Of a stretch of DNA of 64,000 bases, positions 48,749 through 60,255 are shown piece by piece. The DNA is from Liolophura sinensis (Eukaryota > Mollusca > Polyplacophora > Chitonida > Chitonidae), in the NCBI RefSeq assembly GCF_032854445.1, contig NW_027018092.1, forward strand, positions 21,479 to 85,478, given 5' to 3'. The position numbers were made by a program, and so were the translations under genes. How positions within the stretch are numbered: the first letter of the stretch is position 1; each line of letters starts with the position of its first letter. The notes under the pieces were generated by a model, which saw nothing but the letters and a program-made list of their open reading frames with translations, was not told the origin of the DNA and did not search any database.

Positions 48749-49330
48749 TTAATTTGACAGATCAGAATTACCGAATTTATAGACAGGCATAACTTTAGCG
48801 GCTATAAAGCAGTCAGGAAAAGAACCTGTACAGAATGAAAGATTAACAACATGGGCAAATGGGACAGAGATGTAATTGGATGCATCCATGAGAATAGACA
48901 TCCGAACGCCATCAAGTCTAGGTGCAGCAGATGGTTTTAGAATGTGGATGACACGTTCAACATCTGTTTGTGTTACAGGAGCGATACAATCCCTTTCTAA
49001 AGGAGTACCAAGGTAATCTGAAAAACTACCGTCATTGGGAATCACGGTCCATTGCTAAGGAGCTAAAATACTTGTTGAATTGCTGAGCAATGGGTTTGGC
49101 GTCGTCTTCATTAGTGCCATTTATGCTGAAGAAGGAGGACAATTGATACTTTTGTCCTTACCCATTAGTTGGTTCACATGTTTTTTATTAATAAAATTAT
49201 GTTTCATAAAATTTTTCTCAAAATAGTTTTTCCTTGCGTAGCGCAAGATTTTCTTTAGCTTGTTACTATATGTTTGATATTGCTTTCGATTCTTGTAGGT
49301 GTTAATCTAAGTTGCTTCCGAGCGAGTTTT
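48749..49330 (-). pseudogene. LINE linker and start of reverse transcriptase
   Basis: The linker shows YARKNYFEKNFMKHNFINKK (~49230) and DDAKPIAQQFNKYFSSL (~49090). After a frameshift comes an intact stretch 48749-49045 with SAAPRLDGVRMSIL, FAHVVNLSF and AAKVMPVYKFGNSDLSN. The latter are the fingers motifs of LINE reverse transcriptase (usual sequence near 'GLDGI' and 'KxGdxxdxxNYRPI'). The NYRPI block and palm start expected next are scrambled between 48560 and 48748. Confidence 0.85.
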
Positions 49331-49589
49331 TTCATGAATGGAACTAAGGGATGTAGGCGTCACCTATGGCTGGATTATATTTAGTTTATTAGTTAACAGG
49401 TTTGTGGTAGGGAAACAGTCATTACAGATGTCATCAAGTTTATTAATTCATGTACTTGCTGCTGTATTAGTGGCACTTTGTTCATTTGTTACGAGAGACC
49501 AGTCAGTGTTCTGGACCACTGTAATAAAATTATGTTTTTCGTCATCAATATATTTTCTGTATTTAATGAACTTACTTGCAAGGTGTTTG

Positions 49590-50480
49590 ATTTTATAATA
49601 CGAAAGATTGGATGGTGGTCCGTTATATCAGTGAGTAATATTCCAGAGATGATCGTTGTGGAAATTTGTAAAAATGTCATCTATTACAGTTGCCGAACGA
49701 GAATGAACCCTGGTTGGTTTTGTTATTTGGGGAAAAAGGTAGTGTGAGGTCAAAGCTTCAAAAACATATTTTATCGGATCATGATTATCTAATTTTAACA
49801 AATCTATCTTGAAATCTCCTATAATTACACATTATTTCCGTTCGCACTGACATGTTTCCAGGATAGACAGTAGCCTAGTGCTGAAATTATTAACACTTGT
49901 ACCAGGGGGGTGGTAGGCTAAACCGAGGAGATATGTTTTCCAACCATGCAGGGCCTCGACACACAGATATTCACACCAACCAGAGTCATCGATAAAACAA
50001 AGATCATCTCTAAGACGACAAAACTCAATGTGAGAAGATATAAACAGTGCTAGAGACCCACCTTTTCGCGTACAACGTTGCAGAGAAAATTTGTTATAGC
50101 TGGGAAATTTATAAAGAGTATCAGAGGAAAGCCAACATTCAGAGAAGAAAAGATAATTTTCTTCAGAAAAAAGATAATTTGGACCATATAGGAAACCTGA
50201 AAATTCTGTAAAGTGCTTTTGCCAGCTTCTTGCATTAAAGTGTAAAAATGATAGTTACTCAGAGAAGAGGTTTTTTAACGAAAGACGATTGTGAGAAAGA
50301 AAAGGACTGAGCTGCATTAAAGTCGTCCCAGTGTGCAATTTCACGGTTATTATCACCAGTGAAGGTACTGTCTTGGTTAACATCATTCAACTAGACAGGA
50401 TTAAAACACCTATTAGATAGGTCATCAAGATTGTAAGGATGTAGATCTAGCCCAGATTGAGGTGTAACACCATTAAAGAG
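49590..50480 (-). pseudogene. LINE endonuclease domain, frame-shifted
   Basis: Translating the minus strand in shifting frames gives, in order, HFNARSW-like start (~50240), ECWLSSDTLYKFPSYNK (~50125), RKGGSLALFISSHIEF (~50060), WCEYLCVEALHGWKTYLLG (~49970), VIIGDFKIDLL (~49830), RVHSRSATVIDDIFTN (~49710) and GILLTDITDHHPIF (~49640). These match the conserved blocks of LINE endonucleases: the GDFN strand (here K for N) and the terminal SDH-type motif (here TDH). It would nick target DNA. At least one stop and several frame changes break it. Confidence 0.85.
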
Positions 50481-51335
50481 CTGTCAGGTGAGAACGGTAA
50501 AGTGTTTGCTAGCTCTAAGAATGCAATAATATCAGGCATTATTCATGTAATGTAATAAGAAGATATATCAAGTGAGTGCAGAAAGTAATAATCAAGTGTC
50601 ATAGTTTATCACACACTTAATGTCAAACACCTCGATGTTAGACTTAAACGATGGCGACCAGTGCAGAAGGGGTGGAAAAGACATGGGTAAATCAACAATC
50701 TTTGCCTGGCGGTAGGGAACACTTCCACGTGTGACACATGTATGCATGTATACCATACTGGGAAAAGGCCAATGGTATTTAGCCATATTCTTGTACATCT
50801 CCATGAATTACAGAGAATCCTTGATCACTTGAATGACGTTTTTTATACTTTACAGGCCTCAAATTTTAAGAAAAGAGAAGCAGTCAGTACTTTTCAATGA
50901 CGTTGAAAAGACGCACGGTATGCGCTACGCAAATGAGTGAAAGTAGTATTCAAACCGTGTGCCATGCTGCCATATAAAACGTTGATAATAACATATGTGT
51001 CTCAATTCGACTTTGATTGCGCCTGGTTAGGTATCCAACGTTGCGACCTAATTTAACACGATGACACGCATTTATTATTTTGCTGTTGAAATTATTACAT
51101 GTACTAGCTGTATGAACACGTGTTTAACTGGAATGTAGGAAGGAAACATGTTATTGAATATTGTTGTCCGTTAATGGTAAATTAAATAATGAATAATGAA
51201 GTATAATAATGAAATATACTCATGATTGTCTGCTATCAGGTATGAATCCCATGCTTTGCACACTGTGTTTCAGTTATTTTTTTTCACATACATTTAATAA
51301 AGGTTGATATAAAAGATCGATCTAAAGTTAGAAGG
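50481..51335. other. Intergenic, no gene recognised
   Basis: Unique AT-rich sequence. Possible first bases of the LINE may extend to about 50560. 'AGAGAAGCAGTCAGTACTTT' at 50874 recurs in altered form near 54657 and 58453. Confidence 0.5.
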
Positions 51336-51337
51336 TG

Positions 51338-51445
51338 GCCAGGTACCCAGAGCTGGTGAAGGTCGGTGGTTTCTGCAGGCTTCACCTGTTTTTCTCCCTT
51401 CACAGCCCTCTTTGCCTCGCCACCCAAAATCAATGATATACTCGA
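51338..51445 (+). mobile_element. Possible SINE remnant
   Basis: 'GAAGGTCGGTGGTTTCTGCA' followed by T/C-rich blocks ending 'GCCTCGCCACCC' resembles the plus-strand version of the SINE centre at 44690. No head, tail or target-site duplication is seen. Confidence 0.3.
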
Positions 51446-53015
51446 ACATTAAATTGTCTCACTGTTCAGGGGAAATTTCTCACGTTGTCCGTTGTTCTCT
51501 GTCAAATGGTAAGGTTTTCTGCCAGTGTAACCAAACCTTGTAGGGAGTAAGGTATATGAGCCCCAAAAGCTGCATTCTTCTGTGATCATTATAACCACTA
51601 CCACACACTGCCACACAGGGTTTTTTAAGTCTGGTCTCCAGACCGCAGATAATTGTTTCCAATTGATTACAATGATGAATTTGATATCTTCGAATGGTTA
51701 TGTAATCCGCGTGTGATGAAATTTCCAAAACTGTTGTGTATAAAAACACACGATCTGCCCAGAGGTATTGGTTCATTGTAACTGAGGTAATACTAGATGG
51801 CTTGCAATACCCTGAACAGGTCTGAACACGCTATTGAGGGGTAGTTTTAGGTGTGTTCCCTCTCCACCCCTTGCCCTTCCATTCCGCGAGCACGTATATT
51901 TATTTCAAGGCATACAATATACATGTTTGTGTATCAGTTTAACTCACATAGGAGAGTACCCAACCGTAGAAAACAGCTAAATTTAATTTGACAGTACATA
52001 GTAGTATCAGGTGATAGGTTAAACTCTGTGACATCTGACAGACTGGCAGGTAACCAGTTAAATATATTTCAGAAATTCGAGCAAAAATAGCCCTACAGTT
52101 TGTCATTTGCGTGTTGTTTTTACAAACAGGCCTACAGCTGGACTGTTCATGTCATGTCGTACGCAAACAAAATGGTGAATACTACGACATGGTATATAAA
52201 TGGATGTTATAAAAAATACACCTATATATAGCGTAATCAGTCATATAATGTGTATACGGTACTCGGGGTTTTAAAATGATTATTCATGAAATTGTTTAAA
52301 TTGACGGAATTGAAGTTTAGGGCAATGTAACAATTTCATGCTGAACCACGACCTTCGGTCCCGATACCTGTGTACATGAATATGATATTATCAAAGTACT
52401 CTCTGATTCCAGAGGGTATATAAAATGTATTAAATTGCATGATATTTTCTCAATAGATTTACAATAAAATGTAATACTATTTAAGTGGAATTGTTGAAAA
52501 TTGACATTCATGTCGGCCATTCCGTGAAAGGTTTGGTGTGTGATATCTAACAGATATCTGACGCAGATCTTTGACCGGAGGCAATTGACTGTAGATATGT
52601 ATAAATGAACAGCAGGTGGAACAAGGGGCTTATCCCCAAACCATTTTTTTCCTCTCATATCTTTCTTTTCCATTCTTCCCTGTTTAACGAACCACGCCTC
52701 TCAGCTAATTTGTATATTGCAAAAAAAAAATCCCATATAGTTGACTATCCAATAGACATTTCCGCGTTATTAAAATTACACCCGTAAAGCGAACAAAACC
52801 GACTTCAGCAAATTACTTAAATCTCACTGTGTAAACATATGTATAATTATTGGTGTACTGAAGATTTGTAATTGCAAATTATCACAAAAAATCGTGATAA
52901 CGAAAGCAGGGATTCAAAGCTTACATACTGGTGCAAAATTTTCACCTTTAAATTAGCAGTCACTGCAAATGGTTTTGGTCACTTGTTTGTGGTACGAATA
53001 CAGATCGTTAGATAA

Positions 53016-53018
<3 letters not shown>
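51446..53018. other. Intergenic, no gene recognised
   Basis: Unique AT-rich sequence; open frames of 98 and 118 codons on the minus strand (51480, 52317) contain no recognised motif. Confidence 0.5.

Positions 53019-53102
<84 letters not shown>
53019..53102. repeat. (AT)42 microsatellite
   Basis: 84 bases of uninterrupted AT, followed at 53111-53127 by a second short TATA run inside the adjacent duplicated block. Perfect AT tracts of this length are usually highly variable and can extrude cruciforms. Confidence 0.98.
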
Positions 53103-53105
<3 letters not shown>

Positions 53106-53737
53106 TATATTTTATATATATATATATGAAGTACATTATTATTTCTGTACCACATTAACCACGGTTTTACAGTTAGTCGTCCTACACTGTATCATTGACC
53201 CTTAACGTCCATTATATTAACGAATGGTATGCGATTGTTTGTTTGGACGCTTAGGTTAGAATAGTATTTTTAAGCTGTCTGCTACAATAATTACCCATTA
53301 TTTCAATCATTCATCACAAAGATTTGAGGTCCACCTCTAATCTTCCAAGTAACACACCTGTGGATAAATTTTACGCAGATTTCAATCTCTCTTCACTTTA
53401 ACACAGATGCACATAACAATGTTTATATTTTATATATATATATATGAAGTACATTATTATTTCTGTACCACATTAACCACGGTTTTACAGTTAGTCGTCC
53501 TACACTGTATCATTGACCCTTAACGTCCATTATATTAACGAATGGTATGCGATTGTTTGTTTGGACGCTTAGGTTAGAATAGTATTTTTAAGCTGTCTGC
53601 TACAATAATTACCCATTATTTCAATCATTCATCACAAAGATTTGAGGTCCACCTCTAATCTTCCAAGTAACACACCTGTGGATAAATTTCACGTAGATTT
53701 CAATCTCTCTTCACTTTAACACAGATGCACATAACAA
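53102..53737 (+). repeat. Recent 318-bp tandem duplication
   Basis: 53102-53419 and 53420-53737 are collinear copies with an exact 318-bp period. I find two differences, near 53391/53709 (TTTTACGC versus TTTCACGT), so identity is about 99%. It abuts the AT tract, and each copy starts with its own short TATA run. No gene content. Confidence 0.95.
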
Positions 53738-54017
53738 CAATACTGGATACACGAATGTGCAAAAAACTCAATTACATTAATGTTATGTAATTAATTACAA
53801 AATCTAGTCAGCGTTTGATGTGGTTTTACTAAAGTAAGCCATAGTGTACAAGTTTCAGTGACAAGTCAAAGAATGGCTTTGGTGTGACTGTTGAACAGCT
53901 GGTCGAATTGTTTTGTTTAACACATTCACGTTATTTTATTTTATTGTGGACTAATGTCATGCATTGGCATTATTATTTCGTGTGGGTATAAAGTCATCAA
54001 TTTACTTTTCGTGTCTC
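53738..54017. other. Intergenic, no gene recognised
   Basis: Unique sequence between the tandem duplication and a SINE remnant. Confidence 0.5.
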
Positions 54018-54228
54018 ATAGCTTTACGTTTATTCATTTAATTTCTTCAGAGGCGTTGAACGTCGCGCTGAAGCCTATTTCACCTGTATGACGCCAGGTC
54101 TATGTGTGGAGGAAACCGGACTAAACCACCACCCCTCGTCAGGTACCTAACAAACACAAATCTGCGCTGGATTTGAACATGCGCCCTCACTGGTCAAGGG
54201 CCTAACGATCGCGGCGAGCCAAAACTAT
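54018..54228 (-). mobile_element. Degraded SINE-like element, minus strand
   Basis: 'GGAGGAAACCGGACTAAACC', 'TGGATTTGAACATGCGCCCT' (a decayed B box with the usual 'gaacCtgcgccc' spacing) and 'AACGATCGCGGCGAGCC' (head end) follow the order of a minus-strand tRNA-derived SINE. The 3' domain at its left is very diverged. Confidence 0.55.
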
Positions 54229-57200
54229 AATCATCATTCCCTTTTGACTCGGTTAAAAATAATACTTAATGTCCATAGAAATGTAATATTTGTTATTTTT
54301 TTTTTATTTTTTGATTACTATAAAATTTCTCACCTATAGGGATATATGGATGGCGTAAACCAGCCATATTTGGCAAATTTTTGGCGTACTTTAGCACTTG
54401 TGACAATATTTATGCCTGCTGTAAGCGCATGTCATGAACTAAGTAAAATATCCCATGGAGTCGGATAAGTTAATGTAATTGTTGCATTTGTACAGTGGAA
54501 ATCCCTATCATTAACTTCAATCGATGCGTGATATCTGATATTCATATACCACTGGCAGACTATTAGGGGTTTTTACAAACCTGTAAAGACCTATAACACC
54601 ACGTAACAAAGTAAAAAGAAGACCCTATAAATAGTAGATAAAGCTGGTGACATGTAAGAGAAAGGCAGTCATCAATTTTCAAAGTAAAAGTCAAGACTGT
54701 GGATATATTGGCATGACATTCCATTCGGTCACCCAAAAGTGTATGGATACGACGGTTTGGTGCAATTGATTACACCAAGCTTATCTATTCATAAATATGC
54801 CTGTTGTTTATACAACAAATTTTTAAAGAAAGATTTCTTCACATGACGACATTGCCACCAAATGACTACAAAATGTGTTTTTTTTTTGTAATTTATAATT
54901 ACCTGCTGTTTCTTTTTTCTGTTACATTGTTTTGTTATAGCGCATTTTATGTTATCTTGTCCAGATAACCTCCCAATATTTATATTCGAAAGGCCTGGTG
55001 ATATTTATTTCAAGTTTCAACGAAGGTTCACTTTAGATGCCTGGACACTAGATAATAGTGAACGACTTTCGAATTATAATTACTGAAATGTGTGTTGACA
55101 GGTACTGGACTTCCCAATAGCATTCTGCATTTGACATTCTGACGCTGTGAAAATACAAGGGGATTCCCCCTCACGTTCTATGTTGTGAATATTGACTTAC
55201 TGTGTCTGTGTATATGTAACTCTTCAAACAGTCTGTCCCCAGAACACACCACTAAAATTCAATACATGCTGAATGTGAGTATAGCGCGCAATGGTACACT
55301 AGAGAGCTTATCATATTTTAGTACTTGTAGATTATCTGCTGCAAGATATATAAATTTGCTAGATTAAGGACTTGTTTGTATTTCAAGATGAAAACAGGCG
55401 TAACATTTCTTTTTTTTTTCTGTTGAAGTGAATGAAGTGAAGTCCGAAGTCAATTTTCAGTTAATACAACCCCGGACACAAACACTTATAGCGATGACAT
55501 TTATCATCACATGAACATGATATCACATGAAGTTTAACCTTCCTCAAAATATTCACTCTCCATTCAGCCAGAAGCTATCATTGTGTCGATTGCCTACACA
55601 ATAGAAGAGAAAGTTAAGTAAAACTAAAAGCCTCTGCCATTTACATTGCCATTTCTATACTTAAAGTGAACAAAAAACTCAGTCACTAAAGCTAAATTAA
55701 TTAATAAAGTAGTATTCCAGAAATGTTCTAAAAATATTTAAACAATCCTACACTGCTTATTAACAAAGTCAATAGTAAGCAATCGTCAGAATCTATCCAC
55801 TCATTTGGTGAGGCCAGTTTGCCATGTTATTACTAACTAGAGTGACGTCACAAAACCTAGGAGCTCCCCTGTACCATCGGCATTAAACAATGTGACAATG
55901 AAAAAGTACAAACAAAAACGCCTGATACCCAACCAAACAGTATCAGTTCTGTTCCCAAAGATCCGATGTTTCTTTAAGTTTGGCACTCGGTCAGGGCGAT
56001 GCTTGTGGGTACAAGTGTCGTGTTTAAGCGGTCCTGCTCGTCCTCGTCCTGTATGGGTGTAAGCACTTGGCCTAGTTGGCTCTACCGATTTCAGGGAATT
56101 TACCAAACGTAGCAGGACGTTGCGATTGATAATACACCCTTTCATTCAGATTCTGGGAGGATATTTTCGTAATAAATCTGACTTTGCCAAGAAAAACTAC
56201 TGCAAAGTCGCAATATTTTTCTGCACGCAATGACTTTCCCATGGTGATTTTGTTACCAGCTCAACCTGACAAGTTACTGCAGTATCCTACCCAGCATGTA
56301 CGCATTGTGACACAGACAGTCGTTCTCAGTTCCTTGTGCATAAATGTGTGGTTAAAAATGCATCACACTTAACACTTAAATTAAGCACAAAATTCAATTT
56401 ATTGCATCAGTTTCTGTCTATCCACTATAACAAACCACACGGACAATCGAGAGCTAACAGGTTTTTTGACATGACAGCCAATTATCAGGTGACGCTCATA
56501 GTGCTAGTGACTGGCCAACTCCATAAGGGTTTCTACAACATGGCCACTCGGAGTGAACTGTTGGTCGGTGCCGTATCCGAAATGCTGAACTTCATCTTCT
56601 CGACTCAAAACTTTATAGAATTCTTTTTACAGATTTTTCTGTGATAACTGCGTCCTATGTCATTTTTTCCATTTATATATAGTAGCAGATTTTATGTTCA
56701 CTTTAAGTGGGCTTAAACCCTAAAGGCGAAGCGCAGATTTGTGCATTATGGACATGTGTTGATGTTTCAACTACCTGGATATTTTCACAACACAAGTTAT
56801 CACAAGTCACAGACTGAGTTCCAAATTCTGGAACAAGGTAACCTGTGGTCAAGAGCCAGGTATGCATTGTTTTTGATCAGTTAAAGAGGATTCCATGATT
56901 AAACTGGTGCCATTTAAACGACATGTGAGAGAATGTGGCTGGCCCATATGAACTCATTATATAAAAAAGATCATTGATAGTAAAGTTATAGTTATTATAT
57001 ATACGATATGGTCTCAATTAGTTTTCGAAGGAAGTATGCACATTTCTGTTTTCGAAAAATTCACTTCCAGCTATAGCCAACTCTGCAATCTCATAGTGTG
57101 GACGATCATTTGAACTTTACCAGCTTATATCTCCTAGTTTGTCAGTTACGAATTATGATTGTAATTCACCCTTCTATGTAAACATCGATATAAACATTAA

Positions 57201-58094
57201 ACCAGACCAAATCGTGAGGTGGTCGTAAGTCCTTCTACTTCTACCTTTCTGGAGTTATTGTTTCCAAGATTAAATAATAGTAATCAAATTTATAAGATGC
57301 TCCGGTCTCTATGCGCCATCGTGGTGTAAAGCCATGTCCAATCATTCCATGTATGATATTCCCCGAAGTGGTTTAAAAGTCCAGAAGTATTCATTTGCTT
57401 TATGTATAATATCTGTTTGAGATTGGTAATGTGTAGTGTGCACTTACTATTGTGGTATAAAGGAGTAACACAGATGTGGTCCGAGATTAAGTACTGACGC
57501 TATAACGAGACAAAATAGCTGCATTGCAAGAACTTTATATGAATAGGTAGAATTCTTGACTAGCATGCACATCTATATTTGTACATGCATTTTATATGTA
57601 GAGATGTGAAAGTTTTTCTTAAAATGCTATGAGTGTCCCAATTTTCTAGGGGGCATTCCTTGCAGATTTATAGTTTTCGGTGTCATCACAATTATCGAAC
57701 CATTAGACAAGTTTGTTTCTGAGAACATTGTTTTCAAATTACTGAACATTTTACGGTGCAACAAAATGGTCAGAACAATTATTATTATTTCATTTGCGGG
57801 AAAGATTGAGAAAGGACACTTTAATTGTCACTGGTTATAGATATACGTCAACAACATTCTCTTTATGCTTATCATTAACAACAAATAAGGAAAAAGTTGA
57901 GAACACTATAGAAATATCAGTGGAATGCTGGATGCCTTCGTTTGTCAAATCATAAAATAAATTCCCTAAGCATTGTTCAACACTTACAAATTTGTACCTT
58001 TAGATTGCTATTTGGAAGGGGCATTTCAAGCCGATAATCGCAATATATTTACTTACTTACTTGATTGATGGTTTACGCCCACAGTGCCCATTGA
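54229..58094. other. Long intergenic stretch, no gene recognised
   Basis: Mostly unique AT-rich DNA. Two open frames of 102 codons (55837-56145 minus, 56336-56644 plus) have no recognisable domain, no clear splice context and no homologue I can name. A short block at 54650-54690 resembles 58445-58490. Confidence 0.5.
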
Positions 58095-58352
58095 TGAAAA
58101 GAGGCTACAGCATAGAGAGTAAATCCAGAACAGAATCGGCGTTGGATGCTTTGCAAATGGTCAACCGGTGAAATCAGGCTTCTTGTCAACTTACCTCAGT
58201 TTATAAAATCCTTAAATACTAGCAACTACACAATTGCTAACACCTTGGCTGAAACATACATGTACAAAGGTAAAACAAGCAATGAGTGCAATTTTTTAGA
58301 CGTCACTGATCTCAGATTATTCAAAATGCTATGTTGTCATCACATGAAATAA
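58095..58352 (+). repeat. Dispersed ~270-bp repeat, direct copy
   Basis: Matches 46663-46945 at both ends: 'ACAGCATAGAGAG' and 'GCAAATGGTCAAC' on the left, 'GGTAAAACAAGCAATG', 'TAGACGTCACT' and 'TGTTGTCATCACAT' on the right. The 68-codon open frame at 58146-58352 lies wholly within it. Confidence 0.7.
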
Positions 58353-58574
58353 ACATTCCAGATACATGTCCAAAATAGCCCAACATACAAAATTCCAAGG
58401 GCGTTTATGAGACATATCAGATAATTACAAAATAAAGGTGGTAATATGTAAGGGAGAAGCAGTCATCAGTTTTCAATGATGTAAGATGACACCGTCTCGC
58501 CATATTACCCTAAAAGCGTTTAATGGAATATACCTCACGCACTGTAGTTTTTGTAGCAATAACTTCATTTAACT

Positions 58575-58735
58575 TCACTTATTTATTTTCATTTTATTGA
58601 CTGATGTATTACACCGTACTCAAGCAATGGCTAGAATTATGGTGAAAGGAAACCAGGCAGAGCCCTGGGGAACTCACGACCATCCACGACCGTCGGTGGC
58701 AGACCTTCCCAAGTACTTCACGGAAAGGAAGCCAA
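58575..58735 (-). mobile_element. Degraded SINE family 1 copy, minus strand
   Basis: 'ATTACACCGTACTCAAGCAA' is the 3' domain in reverse complement. 'GGCAGAGCCCTGGGGAACTC', 'CGACCATCC' and 'GCAGACCTTCCCAAGTAC' match the centre of the 46307 element. The tRNA-like head is missing. Confidence 0.75.
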
Positions 58736-58739
58736 TGAC

Positions 58740-59155
58740 TTATGACGGTGTTTGAAATCTTCATGCAACATACATGATCTAGCAAATGCTAATATGCGAA
58801 ATATGTACACGTTCATTTAGTGCTATCCAAATAGGAACAATGCCATGAGATTTGAAAGCGTGAACTCGATATTTCTGAGCATATTATAACGATCACATAC
58901 GCTTTGGTTTGTAGTTAAAGGCTAAATATCCCTTAGTGCTGGTTATATTTCTACGAATCGTTTCCTTCATTGGCTCTGGAAGACAAGCCATCGATAGATA
59001 TTCAGATAACAAACGCACTTCTTCAAAGGGACGGGTTTAACGACTTTTGAAAGTATTCAAACCATCGTCATCTGTTGGCAAATCGTCTTGGTTTAAAATA
59101 TTGTGCAGAGTTAACATGCATATATCACTCCCTGTGTTACAACGGAAATCCAGTG
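58740..59155. other. Intergenic, no gene recognised
   Basis: Unique sequence between two SINE insertions. Confidence 0.5.
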
Positions 59156-59168
59156 TGTCCATTTTGAG

Positions 59169-59225
59169 TGAGTGAGTGCTTGGGGTTTAACGTCGTACTT
59201 GACAATTTTTCATATGACGACGAAT
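59169..59225 (-). mobile_element. Tail-only SINE family 2 insertion (57 bp)
   Basis: Contains only the 3' domain ('GTGAGTGCTTGGGGTTTAAC', 'GTCGTACTTGACAATTTTTC', 'ATATGACGACGA') in reverse complement. It is flanked by TGTCCATTTTGAG (59156-59168) and TGTCCGTTTTGAG (59226-59238), a 13-bp target-site duplication with one mismatch. This is a severely 5'-truncated insertion, as LINE machinery produces. Confidence 0.85.
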
Positions 59226-59551
59226 TGTCCGTTTTGAGAGTGTGTGTTGAGTGTTAAGCTCAAATTCCTGAAGTATTACTGGCATGGCCACTGGTATGGC
59301 CTTTTCGAAGGAGAATATATACGAATGTCTGTTTCGAAGCATAGATTCGTTACACATTTTCATCCATAACGTGTGAAATAAACATGTAAATAAACAAGGG
59401 CGGTGGTTTATTCCCGAGTGCTGGAAATCATATTTTCTCTAACTATAAACCTGCCTGTAATAAACAAACACAAATGCAAACATCAAGTCCAACAGACACC
59501 AAAGTACCTCATTATGTATGCCACACTGTGATTATTACATACATAATATGA

Positions 59552-59912
59552 GTGAGTGAGTGCTTGGGGTTTAACGTCGTACTCAACAATTTTTCAGTCA
59601 TATGACGACGAAGGAATCATTAGGGTGCATGCACGTGTAATGTGCCTCCTTGTTGCAGGACGGATTTCCACCGCTCTTTTATTTAGTGCTGCATCACTGA
59701 GACGACTTACCGAAGGCAAGTAAGCCGCCCCGCCCGAGCCATTATACTGATACGGGTCAACCAGTCCTTGCACTATCCCCTTCATGCTGAACGCCAAGCG
59801 AGGAAGTTACAACTTCCTCTTTTAAAGTCTTAGGTGTGACTCGACCAAGGACTGATCCTGGATCTACCGGTCCCGAAGCGGACGCTCTACCAACTGTGCT
59901 ATCCGGGCCGGT
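59552..59912 (-). mobile_element. tRNA-derived SINE, family 2, full length
   Basis: Minus strand begins with a tRNA-like head: A box TAGCACAGTTGG (complement near 59890-59901) and B box GGTCGAGTCAC (near 59834-59844). The body is GC-richer than its surroundings and ends in 'GAGTACGACGTTAAACCCC' and a CACTCACTCA tail. Perfect 14-bp target-site duplication CATACATAATATGA (59538-59551 and 59913-59926). The head differs from family 1, but the 3' domain is related. The open frames in it are not genes. Confidence 0.92.
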
Positions 59913-60164
59913 CATACATAATATGACGCTCATAATGGGGAAGAATGGTACGAGAGACAAACCTACAATGTACGTGAAACCATAAGATACATGTACATTT
60001 AAGTCTTTAATTGTTGATTTCCAGCAGGTTTTTTTCCGTTGCACATTTTGTAATATCAGGTGGTGTCTCATTTACAGTTTTTTTTTATTAGTTTTTTTTA
60101 TGTAAGATCTTTGTTGTCCTATTTTGATATTCGTTGGAAAAATATCTTTGTTTCTTTAAATCTA

Positions 60165-60255
60165 TTTATTTCTTCATTTATTTATTTATTCATTTCATTT
60201 CTGTTATAAGCCGTACTCAAGAATATTTCACTTCTACGACGACGGCCAGCACAGA
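60165..60255 (-). mobile_element. SINE family 1 tail fragment, minus strand
   Basis: ATTT-rich tail complement, then 'AGCCGTACTCAAGAATATTT' and 'CTACGACGACGGCCAGCA', the family 1 3' domain in reverse complement. The rest of the element is absent. Confidence 0.75.

Larger units (their letters stand above)
47590..50480 (-). mobile_element. Decayed non-LTR retrotransposon (LINE), ORF2 region nearly full length
   Basis: Read on the minus strand, this holds an apurinic-type endonuclease, a linker, a reverse transcriptase and a C-terminal tail in normal LINE order over about 2.9 kb. Pieces lie in several frames with stops, so it is dead. Motif style (AFDTVNH, GVPQxSILGP, FxDDT) fits the Jockey/CR1/L2 group of LINEs; I cannot assign a clade. 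No ORF1, poly-A tail or target-site duplication was identified, so both element ends are approximate. Confidence 0.9.

Noticed and set aside
52969-53205. 78-codon open frame with an Ile-Tyr repeat
   Set aside because: It is the translated (AT)n microsatellite.
55837-56644. Two 102-codon open frames
   Set aside because: No domain or motif recognised, opposite strands, AT-rich surroundings.
59830-59912. tRNA gene on the minus strand
   Set aside because: Head of SINE family 2; the sequence runs into the SINE body and the element has a 14-bp target-site duplication.
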